A DNA stretch of 21,599 nt from an uncultured Actinomycetes bacterium (GCA_903918595.1 CAIXFB010000323.1:1-21599); one strand, 5' to 3'. Shown: positions 7,960 through 15,242, counted from the stretch's first letter. Translations and numbers: made by a program. Notes: generated by a model not told the origin, from the sequence alone.

Positions 7960-8979
7960 ATGCAAGCGACCATCTTTGACGGTCACACCGTCACGGCCTG
8001 CTCAGTCGAGCAAGCCGCGAGCGCGAGTTCTGCAACTGGATTGACCTGGATCGACGTAAAGATCGAGGGTGCGGAGGATCCACAGGCTTCTGCGATGTTC
8101 ACCGCCCTCGGGATTGATCCAAAGTCGGTTCTGCCGTTTGATGAATCGTCACTTGCGATCACCTTTGGCAGTGATAGCAGCGGTCTGAGCGGTGTGGCGT
8201 GGATGGATGATCAGAGTGGTTTGCCCGCCGAGCAGTTGTTTTTCACCTGGAATGCCAATCGCCTCGTCACGGTTCGCATGACTGGAGACCAGGCAGTGGC
8301 AACCGTTCAGCGCGAAATCATCGAACGATCAGCGTTCCTTCTCAACGATCCCAGCGCGGTGCTCGGAGTGGTTCTTCAAATGCTTCTCGTGGGAGTGCAA
8401 CAAGGCCTGGTGAATCTTGCAACGCAGGTGACTGCACTTGATGCTCAGATTCTGGCGACATCCAACCCGAACAACAATCAATCACAGCAATTGATCCAGT
8501 TGCGTCAGACACTGAATCCGCTTGCCTTGCGCTTGCCTGCCTACGAAGTAAATGTCACGGCTGCACTCATTGATCCACAAACCATTCCTGGGATGACTCC
8601 CGGTGGTGTTGCGCAACTACAGGCATTCGCGACCCAGGTTGCCAGCACTGAAAAGCTCATCGCGTTCATCACCGATTCCTTGCGCAATGCTGTTCAGGAT
8701 TTGCAGGGGCAGGTTTCCGGCTGGCAGGGCAACAGAATCAATCAATTGACTATCGTCACCATTATTTTCCTACCGATCACTTTCATGACGGGCTACTTCG
8801 GCATGAACTTCACGTGGCTCGATAATCAGTTGAATTCCATGGGTTCCTACATTTTCTGGGGGGTCATTACCCCGATCGTGATCGTGCTTGGCTCGATCTT
8901 GATACTGATTCGCAAGGGGTTTACGTTCACGGGACTATTTTCGAAGATTGCGAGCCGCAAGAAGAAAGTTGAGCAGTGA
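7960..8979 (+). CDS. CorA-family divalent metal ion transporter
   Basis: The 339-residue protein has the CorA layout: a mixed alpha/beta cytoplasmic N-terminal domain, a long helical region leading into the first transmembrane helix, the hallmark G-M-N motif in Y-F-G-M-N-F-T-W-L at about residues 280-284, a short periplasmic loop, the second transmembrane helix and a basic C terminus (A-S-R-K-K-K). CorA proteins form pentameric Mg2+ (or Co2+/Ni2+/Zn2+) channels. Which ion is moved here is not decided by sequence alone; the loop after GMN lacks the acidic M-P-E-L of classical CorA, leaving a ZntB-like or divergent CorA possible. It lies downstream of a K+ channel, with its own candidate -10 element. 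Confidence 0.92.
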   Translation: MQATIFDGHTVTACSVEQAASASSATGLTWIDVKIEGAEDPQASAMFTALGIDPKSVLPFDESSLAITFGSDSSGLSGVAWMDDQSGLPAEQLFFTWNANRLVTVRMTGDQAVATVQREIIERSAFLLNDPSAVLGVVLQMLLVGVQQGLVNLATQVTALDAQILATSNPNNNQSQQLIQLRQTLNPLALRLPAYEVNVTAALIDPQTIPGMTPGGVAQLQAFATQVASTEKLIAFITDSLRNAVQDLQGQVSGWQGNRINQLTIVTIIFLPITFMTGYFGMNFTWLDNQLNSMGSYIFWGVITPIVIVLGSILILIRKGFTFTGLFSKIASRKKKVEQ

Positions 8980-9019
8980 GTCGAGCAATGCCGTTGCGAA
9001 CAAGACTGTGTCACCTCGA

Positions 9020-9025
9020 TACTCT
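9020..9025 (+). promoter_or_regulatory. -10 element for the leaderless gene at 9032
   Basis: TACTCT is followed by 6 bp and the ATG at 9032; no Shine-Dalgarno is visible. Confidence 0.5.
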
Positions 9026-9031
9026 TAACGC

Positions 9032-9667
9032 ATGACCTGGAAATCCTGGCTCGCTCTTGCATTGGTTGCTGCACTGATCGGGTTAGGAGGCTTTGCCTTA
9101 GGTGCCCGATCGCAGAGCACTGACGCGTCCGAAGACAGCGAAGAAGCGAATTGGCTTTTCAGTCAGACGGCTGATGGTGGATCCATTTCACCCAACGGTG
9201 ATGACACTTGGACGTTGACCCTGACAGATGTTGATCCAGTTGTCTTGGGCTTTACCGATCGACCTTTCCGTGAGGCGCAGGCCGGCAGCGTTGAGAAACT
9301 GGTTGATTCGTGGCCCGAGCTGTTTGGTGACTCCAATCCGAACGGCGTTGTTGTTGCACACAACCAAAGTGGTGCAACCAACTCCGCCGTCGTTGAATTG
9401 ATGGAGCCAAAGCTGAATGGTTCGACGTTGACGTACACGGTGCGGGTCCTCACAAATGAGGGAGGTCCGGCCGAGGCTGGTGTGAACTACAACTTCGAGC
9501 AGGTGTCGGTTTTCATCGACGACGTCTCAGTCACCAGTTGGGCCTGCGAGAACCCGAATGGTGGCCTGGTGGATCCACCAGGTGTTCTCAATGCGCCGAT
9601 TGCGCCAAACCTGTGGCGGAGCGATTGCGAGGTGAACGGCGGGTATCCCATACCGCAGAAGGGCTGA
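9032..9667 (+). CDS. Membrane-anchored or secreted protein of unknown function
   Basis: The 211-residue protein has an N-terminal hydrophobic helix (about 5-25) ending A-L-G-A-R-S, either a signal peptide or an anchor. A beta-rich extracytoplasmic domain follows with T-W-T-L-T-L-T-D-V-D-P, F-T-D-R-P-F-R, W-P-E-L-F and S-N-P-N-G-V-V. This pattern (strand, F-S/T-D-R-P-x-R, F...W, P-N-x) recurs in unnamed secreted proteins of several bacterial phyla as far as I recall; I have no name for it. Two cysteines near the C terminus (W-A-C-E-N and S-D-C-E-V) may pair. Its stop is 11 bp before the outermost tRNA-Phe fragment, so it marks the left edge of the accessory array. Confidence 0.8.
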   Translation: MTWKSWLALALVAALIGLGGFALGARSQSTDASEDSEEANWLFSQTADGGSISPNGDDTWTLTLTDVDPVVLGFTDRPFREAQAGSVEKLVDSWPELFGDSNPNGVVVAHNQSGATNSAVVELMEPKLNGSTLTYTVRVLTNEGGPAEAGVNYNFEQVSVFIDDVSVTSWACENPNGGLVDPPGVLNAPIAPNLWRSDCEVNGGYPIPQKG

Positions 9668-9677
9668 GTTGTAGGAG

Positions 9678-9719
9678 TGGCCAGTGGGGGGATCCAACCG
9701 TCGACCTTCCGATTTTCAG
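9678..9719 (-). repeat. tRNA-Phe 3'-end fragment, copy 1 (outermost att-like repeat)
   Basis: 38 of 42 positions match 19070-19111. The mismatches cluster in the acceptor/T-stem part (repeat positions 8, 10, 11, 18), while the variable-loop to anticodon-loop part is perfect. It cannot form a tRNA because the 5' half is missing. Confidence 0.85.
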
Positions 9720-9814
9720 GAGCGGAAATACCAGTCAATCCAGCATGTTCGTGCACCGAGCCCTGCTCCGCCAAGAACACATACGAGTTCAACGCAGGCA
9801 GTGTGAGGTGCGAG

Positions 9815-10909
9815 CTATCTTGATGTGAATAGTGGCTTCAACCATGCAGTTGCATCACCGATGCAACTGGTGGGCAGACTGAAGTGGTCATCGTTGGGGT
9901 ACTCCTTGGTGGTAACAGTGCCGCCGAGCGATTGCGCAGCTGTTACGTAATCGGTCTGCCAAGCTACGGGGACAACAGTTCCACCGTCGAAGGTGTCCAT
10001 ACAAACAAACACAGGACAGACTGGTGTGTTTTGCGCCGCAGATCCAGCAGCAACCGCCGCTTGCCAAGCAGGCATCACACCAGGCTTAATCTGCAAGATT
10101 GCACCTTTAAGTCGAAACAACCGCGCAATTGTGTCGTTGAGGTGATGAACGGGTTGGGTATTCCATGCTTCGGTGAGGATGCTGAGGCCCAGCGGCGTGA
10201 AGAGATCGGACAGTTGGAGTTGGGGGTTCTCGGCTGCAGTGCCGAATAGCAGCATCACAAGATGTGAATCAGGGGGTATGTCTGTACTAGTGAGCGCCTG
10301 AGCAGGACCCACGGGATTAGCCATTGCGATCTTTCCTACGCCGGGAGATATCGGCACTGTCCCAACAAGGGTGAGCTCGCCGTAAATGTCTGCATCAAGT
10401 TCGGCAGCAGCTGCGGCTGCGCCACCTCCCTGTGACCAGCCCATGCAGCCAAATTGTGTTCCCGCGCCAATATCCATTGCACGCGCAGCATGAACAATGT
10501 TCACGGCGTCAATCGCGTTGGTCCTATTGACTGTGTAGTGGTGCATGCCGGGTGTGCCCAGACCCTGGTAATCAGTTGCACACACAATCCAGCCTTCATC
10601 GATGAATGCTTGCAGGCCTGGGACTCCGTAATCGATGGACTGGGTTGACTCTGCTGAGAAGTACACGATGAGTTCACGCACCGGATCCGGTTGAGCAGAC
10701 GGGCAGGCCGCATCACCCAGACCCGTAGTGCCGTGCGCCCAAGTCATCACAGGCAGGTTGCTTCCACCGTTACTGGGTGCAATCACCAGTCCGCTTGACT
10801 CAGTGGCAACACCTGACGAATCCTGCGATGAATACCGAACGCGCCAGGCGCGAGCACCGCGAATGTTGGTTGCAACTTCATGACGTTCATGTACAGTCCC
10901 GAGTTTCAT
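9815..10909 (-). CDS. Lipase/esterase of the secretory-lipase alpha/beta-hydrolase family
   Basis: The 364-residue alpha/beta-hydrolase resembles the secretory lipase (LIP, Candida lipase A-like) family. It shows T-W-A-H-G-T-T-G at about 56-63 (oxyanion region), D-Y-Q-G-L-G-T-P-G at about 113-121, the nucleophile elbow G-W-S-Q-G-G with Ser159, a candidate catalytic Asp at 305 or 308 (C-M-D-T-F-D-G-G), and His342 in N-D-D-H-F. It probably hydrolyses ester bonds of acylglycerols or similar substrates. I see no signal peptide, so it is cytoplasmic unless exported by another route. The start is well supported by TAATAT 6 bp upstream of ATG 10909. It is the only gene between tRNA-Phe fragments 1 and 2. 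Confidence 0.85.
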   Translation of the reverse strand: MKLGTVHERHEVATNIRGARAWRVRYSSQDSSGVATESSGLVIAPSNGGSNLPVMTWAHGTTGLGDAACPSAQPDPVRELIVYFSAESTQSIDYGVPGLQAFIDEGWIVCATDYQGLGTPGMHHYTVNRTNAIDAVNIVHAARAMDIGAGTQFGCMGWSQGGGAAAAAAELDADIYGELTLVGTVPISPGVGKIAMANPVGPAQALTSTDIPPDSHLVMLLFGTAAENPQLQLSDLFTPLGLSILTEAWNTQPVHHLNDTIARLFRLKGAILQIKPGVMPAWQAAVAAGSAAQNTPVCPVFVCMDTFDGGTVVPVAWQTDYVTAAQSLGGTVTTKEYPNDDHFSLPTSCIGDATAWLKPLFTSR

Positions 10910-10915
10910 AACTCG

Positions 10916-10921
10916 ATATTA
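10916..10921 (-). promoter_or_regulatory. -10 element for the leaderless lipase gene
   Basis: On the minus strand TAATAT is followed by 6 bp and the ATG at 10909. This is the closest of the series to the TATAAT consensus. Confidence 0.55.
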
Positions 10922-11010
10922 GAGATCTCGGTCAACTTCAGTACAGCCGGTTGAGACGATTTCGGTCCAAGTTTAGTGCTGGAAACTCCTGAGTCATGGG
11001 ATTCTGTGGG

Positions 11011-11052
11011 TAGCCAGGGACGGGATCGAACCGTCAACCTTCCGAGGTTCAG
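11011..11052 (-). repeat. tRNA-Phe 3'-end fragment, copy 2
   Basis: 38 of 42 positions match the intact tRNA (mismatches at repeat positions 2, 26, 36, 37). Similarity continues about 11 bp further into the 5' anticodon-stem side (9 of 11 matching), so this copy keeps more of the tRNA than the others. Confidence 0.85.
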
Positions 11053-11081
11053 TGGGATGCTCGCCGGAAAACCACCGATGG

Positions 11082-11615
11082 CTAGAGGCCTGACTGTTGA
11101 CTGAGCCACTGTTGGATACGAGCCGTTGCGCTTGGCGAGATGACATCTTGCGCGTGATACCTCTCATAGATTTCTTGGGCATCATCAAGACTCCTAACAT
11201 CGCATGCAGCAAGAAGAAATGCGATGTCATCACTGTCTCGAACTCCGCGATTGGCGAGCAGCTTCATAGCCAAGAGCATGTGAACCGATCCGATTGACAC
11301 GCGGACGTCACCCCGATGGATCACCTCGACCCAATCGTCAGGGCCCACGGGTGGGATGTATGCGAGAGCTGCGTCGTTGAGCCAGTTACCAGGCAATCCG
11401 CGCTCATGAGCCAGATCGGTCACGATGTCGGCCGCCACGCCAGCTGGGACGATCACGGCATCAATATCGGAGGTCGAGCGACGATCCTTGTCGAGAATGG
11501 AGAGCGCCGCACCGCCGACCACTCGTATCCCCGCACTGATTCCTGCATCATTGAGTCGCGTCGCAAGTTCCTCTAGGAGTTCGCGGATCTCTTCCGGCGT
11601 CATGGTGGCGGGCAT
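11082..11615 (-). CDS. Nucleotidyltransferase-fold protein paired with an XRE regulator
   Basis: The 177-residue protein has a nucleotidyltransferase core: V-V-G-G-A-A-L at about 32-38, then R-R-S-T-S-D-I-D at about 45-52, giving the G-G...D-x-D arrangement of the polymerase-beta superfamily. It most resembles DUF6036/AbiEii-like proteins. The region after the core is alpha-helical and contains M-K-L-L-A-N-R-G-V-R-D-S-D-D-I-A, a typical continuation in this group. Its ATG overlaps the stop of the XRE gene (TGATG, 11617-11613), indicating translational coupling. Members next to an HTH gene are generally thought of as toxin-antitoxin or phage-defence pairs acting by NMP transfer; for this pair that is inference. 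The frame is open upstream to 11726 inside the XRE gene, but the TGATG start is more natural. Confidence 0.82.
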   Translation of the reverse strand: MPATMTPEEIRELLEELATRLNDAGISAGIRVVGGAALSILDKDRRSTSDIDAVIVPAGVAADIVTDLAHERGLPGNWLNDAALAYIPPVGPDDWVEVIHRGDVRVSIGSVHMLLAMKLLANRGVRDSDDIAFLLAACDVRSLDDAQEIYERYHAQDVISPSATARIQQWLSQQSGL

Positions 11616-12190
11616 CAGATGCTCGCGAGAACAACTCGGTCGAGGAACACGCCGTGACGTCGTATTGCTGGAGGAGTCGCATTTCGTGCAGCTTTCCGCA
11701 GAGATGGGATCTCTTCCACGTCCCACGGCTCATCAAGGTTCCAAGCTTCCTCGTCGAGCCATTCGGGTCGCGGAAGTCGGGCGTCAACGAGGGCGGAGTC
11801 GGTGACTGCCGCTATTAATGCATCAAATCGAGAGTCACCCGTGCGTCCGGGCGGTGCTATCGCCAGGGCGACACAAGTTGCGCGGTCGGCTTCGCGCAGA
11901 TCGTCGTTCAGTTGGATCACCTCGCGCCAAGCAGAGCGCTCATCATGGGCATCGAGTGCGCGGCGAACGGCTTCGCCGGCCGCCCACACCGGGCGTCGCC
12001 GGGAGGGCAGCACGGTGAGCCGGCTACCCAACTCATTCAGGAGGTGCTCGAGTCGACTTACGGTTGCGTCCTCACGGCCGGACTCCACCGCCGCTACACC
12101 GGGCTGGCGGACGCGGGCCGCTTTTGCAAGGGCGCGCTGCGAGAGTCCGTGGCTGGTCCGCGTAGAGCGGAGCATTCCTGACGCCGACAT
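11615..12190 (-). CDS. XRE-family helix-turn-helix regulator, first gene of a two-gene module
   Basis: The 191-residue protein starts with a Cro/CI-type HTH at about residues 7-60: L-R-S-T-R-T-S-H-G-L-S-Q-R-A-L-A-K-A-A-R-then-Q-P-G-V-A-A-V-E-S-G. A long C-terminal region rich in Arg, Asp, Glu and Pro follows and probably contacts the partner nucleotidyltransferase. ATG 12190 is chosen because the minus strand carries AGGAGG (12203-12198) 7-8 nt upstream, almost a perfect anti-Shine-Dalgarno complement; GTG 12199 lies within that signal. An inverted repeat at 12208-12225 just upstream is a likely operator, so autoregulation is expected. The two genes fill the segment between tRNA-Phe fragments 2 and 3. 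Confidence 0.85.
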   Translation of the reverse strand: MSASGMLRSTRTSHGLSQRALAKAARVRQPGVAAVESGREDATVSRLEHLLNELGSRLTVLPSRRRPVWAAGEAVRRALDAHDERSAWREVIQLNDDLREADRATCVALAIAPPGRTGDSRFDALIAAVTDSALVDARLPRPEWLDEEAWNLDEPWDVEEIPSLRKAARNATPPAIRRHGVFLDRVVLASI

Positions 12191-12197
12191 ACCGATC

Positions 12198-12203
12198 ACC
12201 TCC
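12198..12203 (-). promoter_or_regulatory. Strong Shine-Dalgarno of the XRE gene
   Basis: AGGAGG followed by TGATC on the minus strand, 7-8 nt before ATG 12190. It decides the start over GTG 12199. Confidence 0.7.
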
Positions 12204-12207
12204 TCAA

Positions 12208-12225
12208 GATACGGTAAAGCGTATC
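12208..12225. promoter_or_regulatory. Candidate operator palindrome upstream of the XRE gene
   Basis: GATACG and CGTATC form a perfect 6-bp inverted repeat with a 6-bp spacer. It ends just before the Shine-Dalgarno and overlaps the probable -10 region, the usual place for autoregulation by an XRE antitoxin. Confidence 0.55.
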
Positions 12226-12356
12226 ATTATCCATCATTGTTTGATTCCACCGGAATAGAAGAGGGACTGGTAACGCAACATTCCACATAGGCAACTCCTT
12301 GAAAATTCATGCGAGCCCCTGTTGTGGGAATAACCGTTCATTAAAGGCATTCATGG

Positions 12357-12398
12357 TGGTGAGGGACGGGATCGAACCGTCGAGCTTCCGATTCTCAG
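12357..12398 (-). repeat. tRNA-Phe 3'-end fragment, copy 3
   Basis: 38 of 42 positions match 19070-19111; mismatches are at repeat positions 4, 5, 28 and 38. Similarity ends within a few bases after the anticodon loop. Confidence 0.85.
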
Positions 12399-12588
12399 AA
12401 GGATGCGAAACAGTTGACTAGGTCTTTCCAGTCATACACAGTTTCTCGGGGTGTCCGTGGAGTTCCCAATGAACGTATTCCGTTTTGTTGAGTCTGTGAG
12501 CACCTCGTGCACGCGTTCTGATCTATGCCGAGTATGCACCGAGACCCTACGAGAGGTTTGCATATATAGGTGGAACTGAATCACGAAT

Positions 12589-12876
12589 TCAAAGGCAGGC
12601 CCCGGGAATGAGTATGGAAGTGGTGATCTGCAAAGCCGAATACGCAACAACAGTCTTGCCGCCGCGAACATCACTGACGCCGCCGCGCATGACGGTGATA
12701 TCGCCGTGACTGTCGCCCTACGTACCGACATCGATCACCTCGCGGAGGGCACGATCGAAAAACCACTCCAGATCGGCGTTGGCAGCGCTGGCGCTGGGTG
12801 CAGTGATGAGAAGGGAGCTGGCAGCGGTTAGCCCAGCCGTGGCAAATGCGATGAGCCTGCGATAGTGCGTTGTCAT
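12589..12876 (-). pseudogene. Broken gene for a small secreted protein (in-frame stop)
   Basis: From ATG 12876 the minus strand encodes a good signal peptide (M-T-T-H-Y-R-R-L-I then a hydrophobic core ending P-S-A-S-A-A-N-A) followed by about 20 residues. An amber TAG at 12720-12718 then interrupts it. The same frame continues without another stop for 42 codons of coding-like sequence (G-D-S-H-G-D-I-T-V-M-R-G-G-V-S-D-V-R-G-G-K) to a TGA at 12591-12589. The simplest reading is a nonsense-inactivated secreted protein of about 94 residues. A short intact protein of 52 residues is an alternative. It is divergent from the YHYH gene. Confidence 0.45.
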
Positions 12877-12952
12877 AGTTATGGAGTGACCGTAGGTTGC
12901 AGTTTCAAGACAAAACTATGGGTTTTCACAGGAGTAACACAGATGTGTTTGC

Positions 12953-12958
12953 TATTTT
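12953..12958 (+). promoter_or_regulatory. -10 element for the leaderless YHYH gene
   Basis: TATTTT is followed by 6 bp and the ATG at 12965; there is no Shine-Dalgarno. Confidence 0.5.
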
Positions 12959-12964
12959 CCATCC

Positions 12965-14083
12965 ATGTCATCAGAAACTGAATCTACGTTTTCCCAAGCA
13001 CAGGTCAGCCGGCGTGGATTCCTCTTGGGGACATTAGCCACAAGCCTCGCCGTGACTGCGACTGGAAGTACTGCTCTCATGTTGGGTTCATCCCCAGCGC
13101 ATGCCGCGAAGTTATTTCCCGTCGATGTAACCAAGAGTTACTCATTCACGGATGCAAAAACTGGCTGTCAGGTTCAGGTTAGTGTCGCCAAAGGTATTCG
13201 TCGCATTCGCGCAAATGGCTTGCCGAATCACAGCACAGGCACCTTTCCTAATGCGAACAACCCCAACACAATCTCCGCTCAGAGTTATGACTACTCATTT
13301 CCTACAACTCCAACCCGGAATTCAGATGCGTCAATCTATTCGATTCCTCAACCATTTGGCATTGCCGTCAATGGTGTTCTCTTCGACCCGTTTGCCGCCG
13401 AGTGGTACAACAACGATCCCGCCAGTGGCTGGAGTAAGTATGCGCTGAGTCCCAACGTCAATTTGGGGCTTGATTCCAATGATGCCCACGTGATGCCCAC
13501 AGGCGCGTATCACTACCACGGAATCCCTGACGGTCTCGTGGACATTCTTGATGCCAATCGACATTCGCCACTCATTGGTTGGGCTGGTGATGGTTTCCCG
13601 ATCTATCTGGATAAGGGCTACCGCAAGGCCAAGAACAAGAAGAGTGGTGTGCGCACCCTGCGATCGTCGTTTGCCCTAAAAAAGGGTACGCGTCCAAGCG
13701 GTCCAGGTGGAACGTATAACGGCACTTACATTGAGGACTACGAATACGTTGCAGGCAGCGGTGACCTTGATGCTGCGAACGGCAGGGTTCAGGTGACACC
13801 GGAATTTCCCAAAGGCACCTACTGCTACATCCTGACCGAAGAATTCCCAGTCATCCCATTAGCTTTCCGGGCGAATATTGCGTCGTCATTCGCCAAAACC
13901 GGTCCCGGTGGGACAGGTGGACCGCAGGGCCCAGGTGGCCCAGGTGGACCAGGTGGGCCCGGTGGACCAGGTGGACCAGGTGGACCGCAGGGACCAGGTG
14001 GACCCGGTGGCCCAGGTGGACCCGGTGGCCCAGGTGGACCGCAGGGTCCCGGTGGCCCTGGTGGCCCACCTCCGAATCGCTAG
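12965..14083 (+). CDS. Tat-exported YHYH-domain protein with collagen-like Gly-Pro-rich tail
   Basis: The 372-residue protein has a Tat signal (S-R-R-G-F-L-L-G at about 15-22, then a hydrophobic stretch to A-H-A-A near 48). The YHYH domain is named for the motif visible as G-A-Y-H-Y-H-G-I-P at about 179-187; I-G-W-A-G-D-G-F-P-I-Y and Y-I-E-D-Y-E-Y are further typical elements, and the histidines suggest metal binding. The final 55-60 residues are almost only Gly, Pro and Gln in G-P-G-G-P-type repeats, a low-complexity flexible tail unlike a strict G-x-y collagen triplet. Tat export implies folding in the cytoplasm, perhaps with a metal bound (inference). The biochemical role of the family is not established. 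Confidence 0.85.
   Translation: MSSETESTFSQAQVSRRGFLLGTLATSLAVTATGSTALMLGSSPAHAAKLFPVDVTKSYSFTDAKTGCQVQVSVAKGIRRIRANGLPNHSTGTFPNANNPNTISAQSYDYSFPTTPTRNSDASIYSIPQPFGIAVNGVLFDPFAAEWYNNDPASGWSKYALSPNVNLGLDSNDAHVMPTGAYHYHGIPDGLVDILDANRHSPLIGWAGDGFPIYLDKGYRKAKNKKSGVRTLRSSFALKKGTRPSGPGGTYNGTYIEDYEYVAGSGDLDAANGRVQVTPEFPKGTYCYILTEEFPVIPLAFRANIASSFAKTGPGGTGGPQGPGGPGGPGGPGGPGGPGGPQGPGGPGGPGGPGGPGGPQGPGGPGGPPPNR
13901..14068 (+). repeat. Tandem GGTGGACCA-type coding repeat
   Basis: About 170 bp of 9-bp units (GGTGGNCCN variants) with interspersed CAG codons encode the Gly/Pro/Gln tail of the YHYH protein. Such arrays change length easily by slippage, so copy number may vary between strains. Confidence 0.8.
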
Positions 14084-14229
14084 TCGGAGAACACTGCTGA
14101 TCGCGCAAGTTTGATCAGCCAACTGACGATTTTGTGTTCAGGGACGATCGTGAATTTCGCTGTTCCAGTGCCACCAAAATACTTTCCCTTTTCACCGACA
14201 ACTGCATGAGTATCGCTCCATCCGGCCGA
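14080..14229 (-). pseudogene. Possible remnant of a gene, antisense and downstream of the YHYH gene
   Basis: An open stretch of 49 codons without a usable start follows a TGA and ends in TAG overlapping the YHYH stop. Its translation has coding-like composition (V-V-G-E-K-G-K-Y-F-G-G-T-G-T-A-K-F-T-I-V-P, ending L-I-K-L-A-R-S-A-V-F-S-D). Other frames on this strand are open further upstream to about 14447-14485, so a longer gene may have been broken by frameshifts. The family is not recognised and the call is tentative. Confidence 0.25.
14096..14119. terminator. Stem-loop after the YHYH gene
   Basis: GCTGATC and GATCAGC form a perfect 7-bp stem with a 10-nt loop, 13 bp after the stop. There is no T-tract, so a terminator role is uncertain. 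Confidence 0.3.
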
Positions 14230-14633
14230 TCACAAGCACGGCCGTTACAGCCGTAAACGAGGTCGGTCGTTGAGTTTGGCTTCTCGCAGGTTTCCGCTCG
14301 ATTGGCAGCGGGTGCAAACACGCGACCCCTTCCCTGGACGGTGTTGTGACCAATTTGGCGGGTTTGATTGGCGAAGCCGTAGCGCAGAGTCTTGACAATG
14401 GGGTGACCGTGATGGCAGCGATGACCCATCTCATTGAAAGTTGACAAGGTAGTCGCACCTCCAGACGGAAAACCAGAAATCTCAAAAGGGGATCTCCGCC
14501 TAATTCCTATTTTGGGGGCTCACTCGCGCCAGATGAGGCTCGAAAAGCTCGTCAAATACTGGGAAAACCATTGCCAACAATAAATTAATCAGACAGGAGT
14601 ACTTTCGGCCCATAAGTGAGTATGGTGCGATTC
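14120..14633. other. About 510 bp without an intact gene
   Basis: No intact gene is seen. The left part contains the antisense coding-like remnant. The right end (14580-14633) is AT-richer and contains the promoter of the next gene. No tRNA fragment, RNA gene or clear inverted repeat was found. The region may be decayed cargo inside the largest segment of the array. Confidence 0.4.
14621..14626 (+). promoter_or_regulatory. -10 element for the secreted protein gene at 14634
   Basis: TATGGT is 7 bp before ATG 14634. This argues for 14634 over the in-frame GTG 14616 and ATG 14622, which would lie at or upstream of the hexamer. Confidence 0.45.
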
Positions 14634-15242
14634 ATGAGACGCTCAATTGCACTTACCCCTCTTTTCGCCCTCGTGCTCGCACTGGTCATTCCTGCGCCAG
14701 CCCAAGCCGCGGTGACAAACTTCACCGCCGACTGCACCTCCTCAAATGCCGTGACATTTGAAGTGAATCCCGGCGATCAGATCATCTTCAATTTAGGTTC
14801 TTCTAGTTGCCAGACAATCCTGGTGAATGCAAGCGCCACATCCACTCTGAATCTTCAGAACCTGGTCAACTCCATTGCAGTGCTAACCGGCACAGGTGGA
14901 ACAGCGGTCGCGTCTTACGCTGTGAATGCTTCGACCGTGACATACACGGCTGGCCCACGCAATGGAACGGACAGCATGGCCGTAGCTACTTTGACCCGGT
15001 GGCTGAGCCCAGCACGGAAACTCATGCCACGCGGTACGGCCGACTACCGAATGACAACGTTGAGGAGTTCACCGCCGCCTTCATGGGCTCAGGCTTATGG
15101 TCGATCAGCAGGTGCAACGTGCTTGCAGGGCTGGAATCCCAGTTGGGCGGAGTGGCCAAATAGCGGAACGGGAGGGTTCGTATGTTTGCGCGAAAATTAC
15201 TACGACTCCTCATCTGGAACGTGGGGTTATCGCTCACGCTGA
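14634..15242 (+). CDS. Small secreted protein with Cys/Trp-rich C-terminal domain
   Basis: The 202-residue protein has a signal peptide (M-R-R-S then a hydrophobic core to A-Q-A-A at about 26). A beta-rich part follows (about 27-110) with two cysteines, then a Pro/Arg-rich linker, then a small C-terminal domain: A-Y-G-R-S-A-G-A-T-C, G-W-N-P-S-W-A-E-W-P-N-S-G-T-G-G-F-V-C-L-R and an aromatic end. The C-terminal domain recurs in the propeller protein of the next segment. The linker (about 111-145) reads like sequence in a different frame, so a compensated frameshift there is possible. Family and function are not recognised. The last 61 bp overlap the start of the protease gene. Confidence 0.65.
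   Translation: MRRSIALTPLFALVLALVIPAPAQAAVTNFTADCTSSNAVTFEVNPGDQIIFNLGSSSCQTILVNASATSTLNLQNLVNSIAVLTGTGGTAVASYAVNASTVTYTAGPRNGTDSMAVATLTRWLSPARKLMPRGTADYRMTTLRSSPPPSWAQAYGRSAGATCLQGWNPSWAEWPNSGTGGFVCLRENYYDSSSGTWGYRSR
15171..15176 (+). promoter_or_regulatory. Shine-Dalgarno of the protease gene, inside the preceding gene
   Basis: GGAGGG lies 5 bp before ATG 15182. It is formed by codons for the conserved G-T-G-G-F-V-C motif of the upstream protein. Confidence 0.5.

Noticed and set aside
12432..12731. A 99-codon minus-strand frame
   Set aside because: It is Arg/Ser-rich with no recognisable domain and overlaps the better-supported broken secreted-protein frame.
13901..14068. Short regular repeats that could suggest a CRISPR array
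   Set aside because: The units are 9 bp, contiguous without unique spacers, and in frame with the YHYH protein, where they encode Gly/Pro/Gln.
14131..14156. Possible sixth tRNA-Phe fragment (CAGGGACGATCG resembles CAGGGACGGGATCG)
   Set aside because: Only about a dozen bases match and need a gap; nothing beyond them aligns to the T-arm or anticodon loop, and the bases fit the coding-like minus-strand frame.
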